A stretch of DNA of 64,000 nucleotides from CAZSDU01 sp963662525 (lineage in GTDB: Bacteria; Bacteroidota; Bacteroidia; Bacteroidales; FEN-979): assembly GCA_963662525.1 (NCBI GenBank), contig OY759717.1, positions 744,001 to 808,000 of the forward strand, written 5' to 3'. Below the pieces are notes generated by a model. The model made no database searches and was not told the origin of the DNA. It was given only the letters and a program-made list of their open reading frames with translations. A program made the position numbers and the translations under genes. Position 1 is the stretch's first letter. Every line of letters starts with the position of its first letter. Of this stretch, positions 54,201 through 63,084 are shown piece by piece.

Positions 54201-55324
54201 TGAGGGGATTTACGAAAGACATTCGAAATCATGATTCCTGAATTAAATAGCAGGAGCATGACCTCATAAACCGGGAGGAAAGGTACTAAATCTTTTTCAT
54301 CCAGCTTCTTCAGGCATTTTGAAAGCACCAGGTACTGGGTGAATAAACGGATTATAAAAATACCGAGGACAGGTATCCAGTTCCATTGTAAAGCCAGCAG
54401 CAGGACCATCAGACAATAAAAAAGCCAGAGGCTTCCGGAATATAATGCAAGCAGAAATTTATGTCTTGTTTTATAATGATGGGAAGTTGAGAAATGTCTT
54501 TTTTTCTGGGTTATCCATTTACCGAATGTCTGTTTGGAGTCAGAGAAAGTATAACTCTCCGGATTGACGATAATTGCAGTATTCTTCCGGTTTGCTACGC
54601 GGTTGATGAAAAGATCATCATCGCCGGATCTGATCATATAATGGGAAATAAACCCATTGTTGCGATAAAAAACTTCCTTAGCATAGGATAGATTTCTGCC
54701 GACCCCCATATAGGGAAGTCCGGCCAGGGCATAAGAAAGGTATTGAATGGCAATGTGAGCAGTATCGAAACGGATCAGTTTATTCAGGCAGCCCTGTTCA
54801 CGTTTGTAGGGTCCATAGCCAAGAATAATTTCTTTATCATCAGTATAACCTGACTGCATGCTGCTGATCCAATCCTTGGAGGCCGGGCAGCAATCCGCAT
54901 CCGTTAGCAGTACCCTATCGTACCTGGCCGATTTAATACCTATGGAAAGAGGGAATTTTTTTCCACTGAAAAAATTCAGATCCTCTTTGATTGCTATGGT
55001 TTTCAGCTTGGGGTATTGCGCTTCCATCCGGGCCAGAAGAAAATCAGTATCATCATCGGACGCATGGTTGACAACCAGGACTTCAAATTCAGGATAATTC
55101 TGTTCAAGAATAAGTGGCAGGTTTTCTTTAAGATGTTCATGCTCATTACGGGCACAGATTACAACTGAAATGCCTTTTGAGTCGCCCACAATATTTTTTT
55201 TTCGATACCGACCAAGACGCCAGAAGATTACCCAATAATAGATCAGTTGAAGGAGAAATGCCAGTGATAAGAGGAGAAAGAGCGACAAGGGATAAAATCG
55301 GAGATCGATCAATGATTCAGGCAT
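54191..55324 (-). CDS. Membrane glycosyltransferase family 2
   Basis: An N-terminal membrane helix (about 12-35) precedes a GT-A domain (about 48-240) with SVVICARNEHEHL, NHASDDDT and the metal-binding DAD in LLTDADCCPASKDW. Two or more C-terminal membrane helices follow (about 285-370). It probably adds sugars to a lipid-linked or surface glycan at the inner membrane. Donor and acceptor cannot be read. It is the first gene of a likely operon with the ECF sigma factor and hutU. Confidence 0.87.
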   Translation of the reverse strand: MPESLIDLRFYPLSLFLLLSLAFLLQLIYYWVIFWRLGRYRKKNIVGDSKGISVVICARNEHEHLKENLPLILEQNYPEFEVLVVNHASDDDTDFLLARMEAQYPKLKTIAIKEDLNFFSGKKFPLSIGIKSARYDRVLLTDADCCPASKDWISSMQSGYTDDKEIILGYGPYKREQGCLNKLIRFDTAHIAIQYLSYALAGLPYMGVGRNLSYAKEVFYRNNGFISHYMIRSGDDDLFINRVANRKNTAIIVNPESYTFSDSKQTFGKWITQKKRHFSTSHHYKTRHKFLLALYSGSLWLFYCLMVLLLALQWNWIPVLGIFIIRLFTQYLVLSKCLKKLDEKDLVPFLPVYEVMLLLFNSGIMISNVFRKSPQWK

Positions 55325-55381
55325 TTAACATCATTTAACAGGGTTAAGAGGCAAAGTTATTCATATTAGATGAATAAAATT

Positions 55382-55389
55382 TACCTTTG
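55382..55389 (+). promoter_or_regulatory. -7 box of tgt, which decides the start codon
   Basis: TACCTTTG matches TAnnTTTG. Its last base is the G of an in-frame GTG start (55389), which therefore cannot be used if this promoter is real. The ATG at 55401 is the likely start, with a very short leader. Confidence 0.5.
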
Positions 55390-55400
55390 TGGAAAAATTG

Positions 55401-56531
55401 ATGGACTTTACCATCACTCACCGCGACCCTGCATCTCCTGCACGCGCCGGACGTCTTTACACTGATCATGGCACAGTGGACACTCCTGCTTTTATGGCAG
55501 TGGGTACAGCAGGAGCGGTAAAGGCACTTCATGTGCGGGATCTGCGTGAATCTGTCGGTTCGCAGATTATGCTCAGCAACACTTATCATCTTTTTCTCCG
55601 TCCAGGGGTTGATATAATTTCCAGGGCAGGTGGCTTGCACCATTTTAACGGTTGGGACAAACCCATTCTTACAGATAGTGGTGGTTACCAGATATATTCG
55701 CTGGCAGATATGCGGAAGTTTACCGATGATGGTGTCGTTTTTCAATCTCATATTGATGGATCTAAACACTATTTCACTCCTGAACGTGCCATTGATATTC
55801 AGAGAGCCCTGGGAGCAGATATCATCATGGCTTTTGATGAATGCACGCCCTATCCCTGTGATTATGATTACGCGAAAAAATCCATGAACCGGACACATAA
55901 GTGGCTGAAACGTTGTATGGATCATTTTGCTCAAACCGAGTGTCAGCATGGTTATACCCAGGCTCTTTTCCCCATTGTTCAGGGAAGTATTTATCCGGAT
56001 CTGAGAAAAGAATCGGCGGAATATATCTCGGGAATGAACGCTTTTGGCAATGCCATCGGGGGACTGTCGGTCGGTGAGCCGGCCAGGATGATGTACGATA
56101 TGACCAGGGATGTTTGTGCTATCCTGCCTGACCTTAAACCCCGGTACCTGATGGGGGTCGGGACTCCCGCTAATATCCTGGAAAGTATTGCCCTTGGAGT
56201 CGACATGTTTGATTGTGTAATGCCAACCCGGAATGGACGGAATGGAATGTTGTTTACTTCCAGAGGTATCATCAATATAAAAAATGAAAAATGGAAAGAC
56301 GATTTTTCACCCCTGGACCCAGTCGGAACAGTTTTCGCTGATTTACAGTACACCAAGGCTTTTTTAAGGCATCTATTCGTTGCCAAAGAAATGCTTGCAG
56401 CCATGATTGCCACAATACATAACCTTGGATTTTATATATGGATGATGCGTGAAGCAAGGGAACAGATCATACAAGGAACGTTCACAGACTGGAAGGAAAA
56501 AATGATCAAACAGTTCATGCAAAGAAGATGA
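55401..56531 (+). CDS. tgt: tRNA-guanine transglycosylase (queuine synthesis), zinc cysteines missing
   Basis: A 376-residue TIM-barrel enzyme with catalytic residues in ILTDSGGYQIYSL and in DMFDCVMPTRNGRNG, plus FDECTPY and PIVQGSIYPDLR. It exchanges guanine 34 for a queuosine precursor in GUN-anticodon tRNAs. The zinc site normally reads CxCxxC about 25 residues before a His. Here the aligned segment is DPVGTVFADLQYTKAFLRHL, with Gly, Val and Asp in place of the cysteines, while the HNLGF histidine stays. My recollection is that other Bacteroidota Tgt proteins share this. It overlaps lptF/G by 4 bases (ATGA). Confidence 0.94.
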   Translation: MDFTITHRDPASPARAGRLYTDHGTVDTPAFMAVGTAGAVKALHVRDLRESVGSQIMLSNTYHLFLRPGVDIISRAGGLHHFNGWDKPILTDSGGYQIYSLADMRKFTDDGVVFQSHIDGSKHYFTPERAIDIQRALGADIIMAFDECTPYPCDYDYAKKSMNRTHKWLKRCMDHFAQTECQHGYTQALFPIVQGSIYPDLRKESAEYISGMNAFGNAIGGLSVGEPARMMYDMTRDVCAILPDLKPRYLMGVGTPANILESIALGVDMFDCVMPTRNGRNGMLFTSRGIINIKNEKWKDDFSPLDPVGTVFADLQYTKAFLRHLFVAKEMLAAMIATIHNLGFYIWMMREAREQIIQGTFTDWKEKMIKQFMQRR

Positions 56532-57604
56532 AGAAGATAGATATCTATATCATCAAGAAGTTTCTGGGGACTTTCTTCTTCACCTTGATCCTCCTGATAT
56601 TCATCGTAATCATCTTTGATATTTCTGAAAAAATAGATGATTTTCTCAAGCATGATGCTCCTTTAAAAGCTATCATTTTCAGTTACTATTTTAACTTCAT
56701 CCCATATTTTATCAACCTTTTCAGTTATCTCCTGACCTTCATTGCCGTCATTTTCTTCACTTCGAGGATGGCCTCGGATACAGAGATCATTGCTATCCTG
56801 AGTAGTGGTATCAGTTTCCGCCGCATGCTCTTCCCTTATTTTATTTCAGCAGCCGTTCTTGGCTTGTTGTCGTTTTTACTGGCCAATTTTATCATCCCTT
56901 ATACAAACCGGGGCATGTTTGCCTTTGAAAAACAGTACATCAATGACCAAAGGGAATTCAGTGATCAGAACATCCATAAACAAATCAGTCAGGGAACCTA
57001 CATTTATCTCGAAAACTATAATACACATACAAATACCGGATGGAAATTCTCCATTGAGAAATTTAAAGACAGGCAGCTCATATATAAGCTCAAGGGTGAA
57101 CGGCTCGAATGGGATAGTATTCATCAGCGATGGGCAATTTCCAACTATTTTATAAGAAAAATAAGCGGGATTGATGAATCTCTCCGCAAAGGGATAAAAC
57201 TTGATACGGTTCTCCCACTTCATCCTTCCGATTTCACTGAAGATATTGAAGAGGTCAAGATCATGGATTATATGACCCTGAAAGAACATATTAAAAAGAA
57301 AGAATTACGCGGAGATCCGGATGTTGTAAAATACAAGGTAAAGAAATATGAGCGCATTGCATTCCCTTTTGCGACCATTATTCTGACTATCATCGGTGTG
57401 TCTGTTTCCAGCCGTAAAGTTCGGGGTGGAATCGGGTTTCACCTTGGTTTCGGGCTTGCACTTACCTTCATGTATATCTTATTCATGCAGGTTTTTACTG
57501 TTTTTGCAACTTTCGGTGACCTTCCCCCGCTGATTGCCGTATGGGTCCCCAATGTCATTTTCGGGATCATTGCCCTGATCATGCTGAAGAGAGCACCAAA
57601 ATAA
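56528..57604 (+). CDS. LptF/LptG-type permease of the LPS ABC exporter
   Basis: A 358-residue YjgP/YjgQ family protein. Three N-terminal helices (about 10-120, opening MKKIDIYIIKKFLGTFFFTL) and three C-terminal helices (about 270-352) flank a periplasmic beta-jellyroll (about 130-255). GIGFHLGFGLALTFMYIL and the FGDLPPLIAVWVPNVIF end are typical. It extracts LPS from the inner membrane and passes it to LptC and the OstA-like bridge. It is translationally coupled to tgt. Whether it is LptF or LptG cannot be told; Bacteroidota usually encode them apart. Confidence 0.92.
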   Translation: MKKIDIYIIKKFLGTFFFTLILLIFIVIIFDISEKIDDFLKHDAPLKAIIFSYYFNFIPYFINLFSYLLTFIAVIFFTSRMASDTEIIAILSSGISFRRMLFPYFISAAVLGLLSFLLANFIIPYTNRGMFAFEKQYINDQREFSDQNIHKQISQGTYIYLENYNTHTNTGWKFSIEKFKDRQLIYKLKGERLEWDSIHQRWAISNYFIRKISGIDESLRKGIKLDTVLPLHPSDFTEDIEEVKIMDYMTLKEHIKKKELRGDPDVVKYKVKKYERIAFPFATIILTIIGVSVSSRKVRGGIGFHLGFGLALTFMYILFMQVFTVFATFGDLPPLIAVWVPNVIFGIIALIMLKRAPK

Positions 57605-57626
57605 ATAACGGATGGCAGATTACGGA

Positions 57627-58469
57627 TTACAGACTGGAAATGTATTCCATGCATCCCGGGAACAGGTTTTCGACCGAAATATTTTCTTTGAAAATACCGT
57701 AAACAGCTGACCCACTGCCACTCATGGATGCATAAACAGCCCCGGAATCATACAATTTTTCTTTGACTTCCCTGATCACCGGATATTTATCCATTACCGG
57801 TTTTTCAAAATCATTAACCAGCAAACCTTTCCATTCATGCACAGGGAGATGGATGATCGCATTCACTGATTCCTCCGGCTGTCCCGGTTTAATCAGGGAG
57901 TAAGCTTCCGGTGTGGATACGTGTACTGGCGGAATAATCAGTATTAATTTATATCCTTTCAGACTGATAGAAACTGGTGAAAGATGATCTCCTTTCTGAG
58001 ATGCAAATGCTGGTTTGTTTTCAATAAAAAAAGAGGTATCACTGCCCAATTGTCTGGTATAATCAAATAATTGCTTAACCGATAAGTCCAGTTCAAATAG
58101 TTCATTCAGCAATTTCAGAGTAAAAGCTCCATCAGATGAGCCTCCGCCGAGTCCAGCTCCCATAGGAATTACCTTATGTAAATGGATCCTGACCGGAAGA
58201 ATTTCCGGGTAACGCCTGCCAGCCGATGCGACAGGGAAAGCAGATTTCATTAATACCAGAGCCCTAAGGCAAAGGTTTGATGCAGAGGTTCCGGGTATAG
58301 GAAGTCCGGAAGAAACAAATTCTGTTTTTCCATTCCTGGCCGGAATTATTTCAAGAACATCGCTGAGACCTATTGGGTATAAAACAGTTTCGATGTCGTG
58401 AAAACCATCAGAGCGTTTGCCGAGGATATTCAATCCAAGATTGATCTTTGCATTGGGGAATCCTATCAT
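57627..58469 (-). CDS. ispE: 4-diphosphocytidyl-2-C-methyl-D-erythritol kinase
   Basis: A 280-residue GHMP kinase: NAKINLGLNILGKRSDGFHDIET at the N-terminus, the ATP loop PMGAGLGGGSSDGA near residue 105, and the third motif SMSGSGSAVYGIF near 250. It acts in the non-mevalonate isoprenoid pathway in the cytoplasm. It overlaps the cytochrome c peroxidase stop by 4 bases, so the two are probably translated from one mRNA although their roles differ. The short gap after lptF/G (57605-57626) contains another degenerate GGATTACAG-like repeat. Confidence 0.94.
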   Translation of the reverse strand: MIGFPNAKINLGLNILGKRSDGFHDIETVLYPIGLSDVLEIIPARNGKTEFVSSGLPIPGTSASNLCLRALVLMKSAFPVASAGRRYPEILPVRIHLHKVIPMGAGLGGGSSDGAFTLKLLNELFELDLSVKQLFDYTRQLGSDTSFFIENKPAFASQKGDHLSPVSISLKGYKLILIIPPVHVSTPEAYSLIKPGQPEESVNAIIHLPVHEWKGLLVNDFEKPVMDKYPVIREVKEKLYDSGAVYASMSGSGSAVYGIFKENISVENLFPGCMEYISSL

Positions 58470-59632
58470 TCATCAGGCATTTTATCCGGTTTCGAGAAAG
58501 CAGGGTTGGCAATAAAGCTACTATCGGTCAAAGTTAGTAAAAATGCTTTCAGGCAATTTAAATCCAGGGGGGTCAGATGAACTCCTCCCTGGTTGAGGTG
58601 GTGCATGAACGGGCTAACTGACGGCGACCATACCAATCCGGAATTATAAAAAGCGAGAACTTCATCCAGGGTTTGAAAACGTCCATCATGCATATATGGT
58701 GCAGTGAAGACCAGATTTCGCAATGTTGGGGCCTTATAAGCGCCAATGTCGGAGGGATCAGAAGTGACTGAAAAATGGTCATGGGTATCTGAAAAAAGAG
58801 AATCCCTGGCATTATTATAAAAGAGGTTGGTGGTAAAAAGAGGGTTCCCCTCGCCACCATGGCAATGAAAGCAATCGCCCCCCTGTTCCGTCATAAATAA
58901 AACATATCCGCGGAGTTCATCCGGATTAAGTTGCATCTCCCCTTTCAGAAACCGGTCAAATTTTGAATCTGCAGAAATAAGGGTGCGAATAAACTGAGCA
59001 ATAGCCCTTCCGATATTTTTAACTGTTATTGTTTTATTTCCAAACGCTTTTCCAAAGAGTTCAGGGTAACCAGGGGTCTGGCTGATCAGTTCTTTTGACC
59101 TGCTCGTATCTCCATTCATTTCATGCGGAGCAATGATACCCATCCAGACCAGGTCTTCCAGATGGCGCTTCCGGGGATCCGGATTGCCGGGATTAACCAA
59201 TCCGCTCCATAAAAATCCATGATTGGTCCATGCGAGATTAATCATGGGAAGCATATAATGAGGAGTCAGAATCCCGGTGATCCCGTATGTATGGCCTCCG
59301 GTATATTTCGGATGATCGATTCCGCATTCAAAACTACGGGATTGAAGGTGACAGCTGGAGCAGCTCATCATGGAATCTGGATCTGTTCTTCCCGATAATC
59401 TTCCATCGTAAAAAAGGAACCTTCCAAGTTCCACTCCTTCTACGGTCATGGGATTATCGGCGGGAATATTCAACTGTGTCGGGAAATATTTCGGAATACA
59501 GATCGTATATGGAGTTTGTCGGATGGTATCCGATGAAGGATTATCCTTTTTGCATGAAACTACAAAAAAGGCAAATAAAACCGATAGGAACACAAGATCC
59601 GGTAGTAAATTTCTGTTACTTCTTTCAGTCAT
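58466..59632 (-). CDS. Di-heme cytochrome c peroxidase (MauG/CcpA family), lipoprotein
   Basis: The N-terminus (about 8-27) is hydrophobic and ends in VVSCKK, a lipobox. Two c-type heme sites are visible: CSSCH (91-95) and CFHCH (254-258). GVELGRFLFYDGRLSG, RAIAQFIRTLIS and APTLRNLVFTAPYMHDGRF are typical of the family, the last holding the distal methionine region. It likely reduces peroxide, or performs MauG-like oxidation, on the periplasmic side of a membrane. Length (388 aa) is normal. It overlaps ispE by 4 bases. Confidence 0.92.
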   Translation of the reverse strand: MTERSNRNLLPDLVFLSVLFAFFVVSCKKDNPSSDTIRQTPYTICIPKYFPTQLNIPADNPMTVEGVELGRFLFYDGRLSGRTDPDSMMSCSSCHLQSRSFECGIDHPKYTGGHTYGITGILTPHYMLPMINLAWTNHGFLWSGLVNPGNPDPRKRHLEDLVWMGIIAPHEMNGDTSRSKELISQTPGYPELFGKAFGNKTITVKNIGRAIAQFIRTLISADSKFDRFLKGEMQLNPDELRGYVLFMTEQGGDCFHCHGGEGNPLFTTNLFYNNARDSLFSDTHDHFSVTSDPSDIGAYKAPTLRNLVFTAPYMHDGRFQTLDEVLAFYNSGLVWSPSVSPFMHHLNQGGVHLTPLDLNCLKAFLLTLTDSSFIANPAFSKPDKMPDE

Positions 59633-59661
59633 TTGTGCATTCGTGCATTAGTACTTTAGTT

Positions 59662-60339
59662 TTACAGACTCCAGTCGATTTCTGCCTGTCCCATCTGTTT
59701 CAATATACTATTTATCTGTGAAAAATGCCTGCAACCAAAAAAGCCTCGGCTTGCCGACAGGGGAGATGGATGTGGAGCAGTAAGAATAAAATGTTTGGTT
59801 GTATCGATCATTGGTTTTTTCGATAGGGCAAAATTGCCCCAAAGAACAAATACAAGACCTGTTTTACGGGCAGAAAGTTGTCTGATGGCTTCATCTGTAA
59901 AAATCTCCCAGCCTTTCTTTTGATGAGACCCTGCCTGATTTTCACGAACGGTCAAGGTCGCATTAAGCAGTAAAACTCCCTGCTTGGCCCAGCTGGTAAG
60001 GTTGCCTCCAGCCGGAGGAGCAATGTTCAGATCCTTCTCAATTTCCTTAAAAATATTGATCAGGGAAGGTGGTATGGTGATGCCTTCTGGTACAGAAAAA
60101 CAAAGGCCATGTGCCTGCCCAAAGCCATGGTAGGGATCCTGACCTAACAGAACCACCCTGACTTTATCAAAGGGCGTATGATTAAAAGCATTGAAAATCA
60201 ATGATCCCGGAGGAAATATACGATATTTATTCCGCTCCTCGAGCAAAAATTTTTTTAGCTCAAAGAAATAAGACTTCTCAAATTCTTTGTCCAATATAGC
60301 TTTCCAGCTCCCTTCAATATTGGGGTTAATCTTTTCCAT
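59662..60339 (-). CDS. ung: Uracil-DNA glycosylase, family 1
   Basis: A 225-residue Ung with the catalytic VLLGQDPYHGFGQAHGL, NLTSWAKQGVLLLNATLTV, FVLWGNFA, and the DNA-reading loop HPSPLSASRGFFG near the C-terminus. It removes uracil from DNA in the cytoplasm. Length is standard. It lies 29 bases from the peroxidase gene start and may be co-transcribed with it and ispE. Confidence 0.97.
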   Translation of the reverse strand: MEKINPNIEGSWKAILDKEFEKSYFFELKKFLLEERNKYRIFPPGSLIFNAFNHTPFDKVRVVLLGQDPYHGFGQAHGLCFSVPEGITIPPSLINIFKEIEKDLNIAPPAGGNLTSWAKQGVLLLNATLTVRENQAGSHQKKGWEIFTDEAIRQLSARKTGLVFVLWGNFALSKKPMIDTTKHFILTAPHPSPLSASRGFFGCRHFSQINSILKQMGQAEIDWSL

Positions 60340-60394
60340 ATTAGGTTATAAACCATCTCTCGTTGATAACTTTACACAATAAATATTGATTTTG

Positions 60395-60427
60395 TTTGTT
60401 CATGTAATTTAAAACTACTTAACTTTG
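60395..60427 (+). promoter_or_regulatory. Bacteroidota-type promoter for the small lipoprotein gene
   Basis: TTTG at 60395-60398 (with a second TTTG just before), 21 bases, then TAACTTTG at 60420-60427. This is among the best promoter matches in the window. The predicted transcript starts about 25 bases before the ATG at 60460. Confidence 0.72.
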
Positions 60428-60459
60428 CATTGTATTAACAACGAAAATCCGGACCTGAC

Positions 60460-60585
60460 ATGATGAAAAAAACTGTGTATTTTTTACTTGCTGTTGTTGT
60501 CTTAGGTATTATTTCTTCCTGCGGTTCCAGTCGTTCTTGTGCCGCTTATGGTGAAAGACAAAGATATCAAATTGAGCGGCACTAA
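60460..60585 (+). CDS. Small lipoprotein (41 aa)
   Basis: A complete short gene, ATG at 60460 to TAA at 60583-60585. The product begins MMKKTVYFLLAVVVLGIISSC, a lipoprotein signal with its cysteine at residue 21. The mature part has only about 21 residues, GSSRSCAAYGERQRYQIERH, positively charged and with one further cysteine. A strong promoter and a strong terminator bracket the gene alone, so it is probably a real, well-expressed monocistronic unit. Function unknown. A membrane-anchored peptide is all that can be said. Confidence 0.72.
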   Translation: MMKKTVYFLLAVVVLGIISSCGSSRSCAAYGERQRYQIERH

Positions 60586-60609
60586 AAATATTTAACCATA
60601 TTTTTATTG

Positions 60610-60643
60610 AAATGGGAGACGTTCGTCTCCCATTTTTTTTTCT
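60610..60643 (+). terminator. Rho-independent terminator
   Basis: AAATGGGAGAC, loop GTTC, GTCTCCCATTT, followed by a T run. An 11-base-pair perfect stem, 25 bases after the small lipoprotein stop. Confidence 0.92.
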
Positions 60644-60647
60644 TTCT

Positions 60648-60655
60648 TACCTTTG
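60648..60655 (+). promoter_or_regulatory. Likely -7 box of the outer-membrane protein gene
   Basis: TACCTTTG matches TAnnTTTG, 18 bases before the ATG at 60674. The usual -33 position falls in the terminator and shows no match. Confidence 0.4.
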
Positions 60656-60673
60656 TTTTTTAAAATGTCATAA

Positions 60674-61438
60674 ATGAAGCGCTTTTTTATCAGTATAGTC
60701 CTCCTCTTTTTAATTTCCGGGGGTTTTACTGCAAGTGCGCAGTATGAGGCTGAACCTGATTCCACGCCCGATAATGTTCTGTTTGAAAGGCAATGGAGCC
60801 TGGGAGTTCTTTTCCACACCAATGGCTGGGGTTTAAAGTTCAGAAGGGGAAAGAATGTTTCAGCCTTACGTCAATTTATGTGGGAAATTGAATTTACCAC
60901 GTATAAGTCTGTCAAGGAGTACCGCACCATTAACCCGTATTTTGCCGACTCACGCAGTTATATTTACGGCAAATACAATTACGTATATTTTTTAAGGGGT
61001 GGTGTGGGCCAGCAACACATCCTGAACCGAAAACCTTACTGGGGAGGAGTTCAGCTAAGCTGGCTTTATTATGGAGGGTTGTCACTTGGCATTACGAAGC
61101 CTTATTATCTGTATATTATCCATCTGAATAGTGGGTATACTGATTATGATATCACCGAAGAGAAGTACGATCCTGAAAATCATTTCCCTGATAATATTTA
61201 CGGAAGGGGTTCTTTCCTTACTGGCATTACTCAACTGGGAATACATCCCGGTGTGTATCTGAAAACAGGCCTTGATTTTGAGTTTGGTGTAAAAAACAAA
61301 CAAATCAGCTCACTTGAAGTAGGTGGCACGTTTGATTATTCACCCATCCCGATTGCCATCATGGCTTACCGGTCAAAACAAAGCTTTTTTCTTACGCTTT
61401 ATATGAGTTTATCGTTTGGGAAGAGGTTTAACAAGTAG
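60674..61438 (+). CDS. Conserved outer-membrane beta-barrel-like protein (254 aa)
   Basis: A signal peptide (1-22, ending ASAQ) is followed by about 230 residues of alternating hydrophobic and polar strands rich in Tyr, Phe and Gly (GVLFHTNGWGLKFRRGK, WGGVQLSWLYYGGLSLGI, FFLTLYMSLSFGKRF). These suggest a small barrel of eight to ten strands. The family looks familiar from Bacteroidota but has no known function to me. It is transcribed away from the small lipoprotein unit, with a -7 box at 60648. Confidence 0.75.
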   Translation: MKRFFISIVLLFLISGGFTASAQYEAEPDSTPDNVLFERQWSLGVLFHTNGWGLKFRRGKNVSALRQFMWEIEFTTYKSVKEYRTINPYFADSRSYIYGKYNYVYFLRGGVGQQHILNRKPYWGGVQLSWLYYGGLSLGITKPYYLYIIHLNSGYTDYDITEEKYDPENHFPDNIYGRGSFLTGITQLGIHPGVYLKTGLDFEFGVKNKQISSLEVGGTFDYSPIPIAIMAYRSKQSFFLTLYMSLSFGKRFNK

Positions 61439-61468
61439 GATGCAGGATTGTGGATGAATGGAAAAGGA

Positions 61469-62269
61469 TCAGAGAATGTATTCGATTTCTTTGTGATTGT
61501 AGGTCTGAACTGTTTCATCCCGTAACTGGATCATCAGCCGGCCGATTTCATCCACTCCGCATATTTTTCCTTCCAGCTTATTTCCATCCTTCATAAAGGC
61601 CCTCCATTGATCAAATCCAAGAAGATTTTGATTATACGCAATATCCAGTTGAGGGATCTTACCTTCCCTGAGCAAATGATAACGGCTTTCCAGTGATTGG
61701 CAGATAGATTGCATGGCTTCTTTCAGTTCCATTTCCCTGCGTAACAACTGTACCAGGGATACCGGGTTGGGTATCCCCTTACCATATTCAGTTTGATTAA
61801 TATTCACGCCTATCCCGGCCACTGAGGTATCAATCAGGTTCCCCCGGATCTGGTTTTCAATTAAAATACCCGCTATTTTATGGCTATCAATATAAATATC
61901 GTTTGGCCATTTGATCTGAAGCAGATGATTCCAGAATTCAGTATGATGCCTGGCGACAGACCCGGCAGGCATATCGGAATCCGAAAAAAACAAGTGTGTA
62001 TGAATAAAATCGAGTACGCCCAGAGAAATGGCTTTATTTAAAAGAAATTGTCTGGTAGGGCTAAGGAAGTGAGGCTTTAGAATGATGGTAAAGGTCAGGT
62101 TTTTCCCCGGTTCGCTCTCCCATTTATTGTTGTTCTGACCTTTCCCGGCAAACTGTTCATGAGCCCAGATCACTGTTCCTTCTGCAAGTTTGGTTTTAGT
62201 TAGAAGGGTACTGGCATATTCATTTGTTGAATCAACGCGTTCAAGTTCAAAGATGGGACTACCTATCAT
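61469..62269 (-). CDS. birA: Biotin--[acetyl-CoA-carboxylase] ligase
   Basis: A 266-residue BirA/BPL enzyme without an N-terminal DNA-binding domain. Motifs are LERVDSTNEYAS, the biotinyl-AMP loop EQFAGKGQNNNKWES (usually GRGQ, here GKGQ), IKWPNDIYIDSHKIAGILIE and VAGIGVNINQ, with a short C-terminal SH3-like part. It attaches biotin to carboxylase carrier domains. The lack of an HTH means it is not the biotin-operon repressor. A linker at about 99-113 (SDMPAGSVARHHTEF) is slightly extended. Confidence 0.93.
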   Translation of the reverse strand: MIGSPIFELERVDSTNEYASTLLTKTKLAEGTVIWAHEQFAGKGQNNNKWESEPGKNLTFTIILKPHFLSPTRQFLLNKAISLGVLDFIHTHLFFSDSDMPAGSVARHHTEFWNHLLQIKWPNDIYIDSHKIAGILIENQIRGNLIDTSVAGIGVNINQTEYGKGIPNPVSLVQLLRREMELKEAMQSICQSLESRYHLLREGKIPQLDIAYNQNLLGFDQWRAFMKDGNKLEGKICGVDEIGRLMIQLRDETVQTYNHKEIEYIL

Positions 62270-62385
62270 TTCAATCAGGATTTAGGAAGAAGGAATGAGG
62301 AATTAAAGGTAATAAATTTTGTTAAAAACTTCCTTTCATTTTTGTATTACCTTTTATACTTGAACCGGATTAAGCAGAAAACGTT

Positions 62386-63084
62386 ATGGAAAACTATATC
62401 CAACATATTGCCATCCGGCATTGGGCTGAAGATGACCGTCCGAGGGAAAAGTTTCTGTTAAAGGGACGACATTCCCTGAGTGATGCAGAACTGCTGGCTT
62501 TGCTGATTGGCTCCGGGAATAAAAAGGATTCTGCCCTGGATCTGGCCAAAGCCATTATGAGCAAAGGACGAAATAACCTGGTTGAATTATCGAGAATGGG
62601 TGTTGAAGATCTCCTGCAGTTCAGAGGTATCGGGAAGGTTAAAGCAATAACTATTCTTGCAGCACTGGAATTGGGCCGGCGACGGAATGAGGCGGAAGTG
62701 ATTTTAAAAGAAAAAATCAGCTGCAGCAAAGATGCGTATGAGATATTCAGAAGCACGATCGGCGACCGTCCGTACGAGGAATTCTGGATAATCCTGCTGA
62801 ACAGAGCTAACCGTATCATCAGAAAATGCAGTATCAGTGAAGGAGGGATTGCAGGCACCCTGGTAGATCCGAAAAAGATCTTTAAAATAGCCCTCGACAA
62901 CCACGCTTCTTCCATTATCCTTGGACATAATCATCCTTCGGGACTTGTAACCCCCAGCGAGGCTGACCTGAAACTCACACAGAAGATCAGAGAGGCAGGA
63001 ACCATGCTTGATGTATCCGTGATTGATCACCTGATCATTGGAGAAAACACTTTCTTTAGTTTCGCGGATGAAGGAGTACTATAA
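62386..63084 (+). CDS. radC: RadC family protein (JAB/MPN metalloprotease fold)
   Basis: A 232-residue protein with an N-terminal helix-hairpin-helix region (about 45-80, LQFRGIGKVKAITILAALELG). A C-terminal JAB domain (about 105-232) has the metal-site motif GHNHPSGLVTPSEAD and a downstream IDHLIIG. Named for a supposed repair role that is doubted; its actual function is unclear. It overlaps the convergent deacetylase gene by 6 bases. Confidence 0.93.
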   Translation: MENYIQHIAIRHWAEDDRPREKFLLKGRHSLSDAELLALLIGSGNKKDSALDLAKAIMSKGRNNLVELSRMGVEDLLQFRGIGKVKAITILAALELGRRRNEAEVILKEKISCSKDAYEIFRSTIGDRPYEEFWIILLNRANRIIRKCSISEGGIAGTLVDPKKIFKIALDNHASSIILGHNHPSGLVTPSEADLKLTQKIREAGTMLDVSVIDHLIIGENTFFSFADEGVL

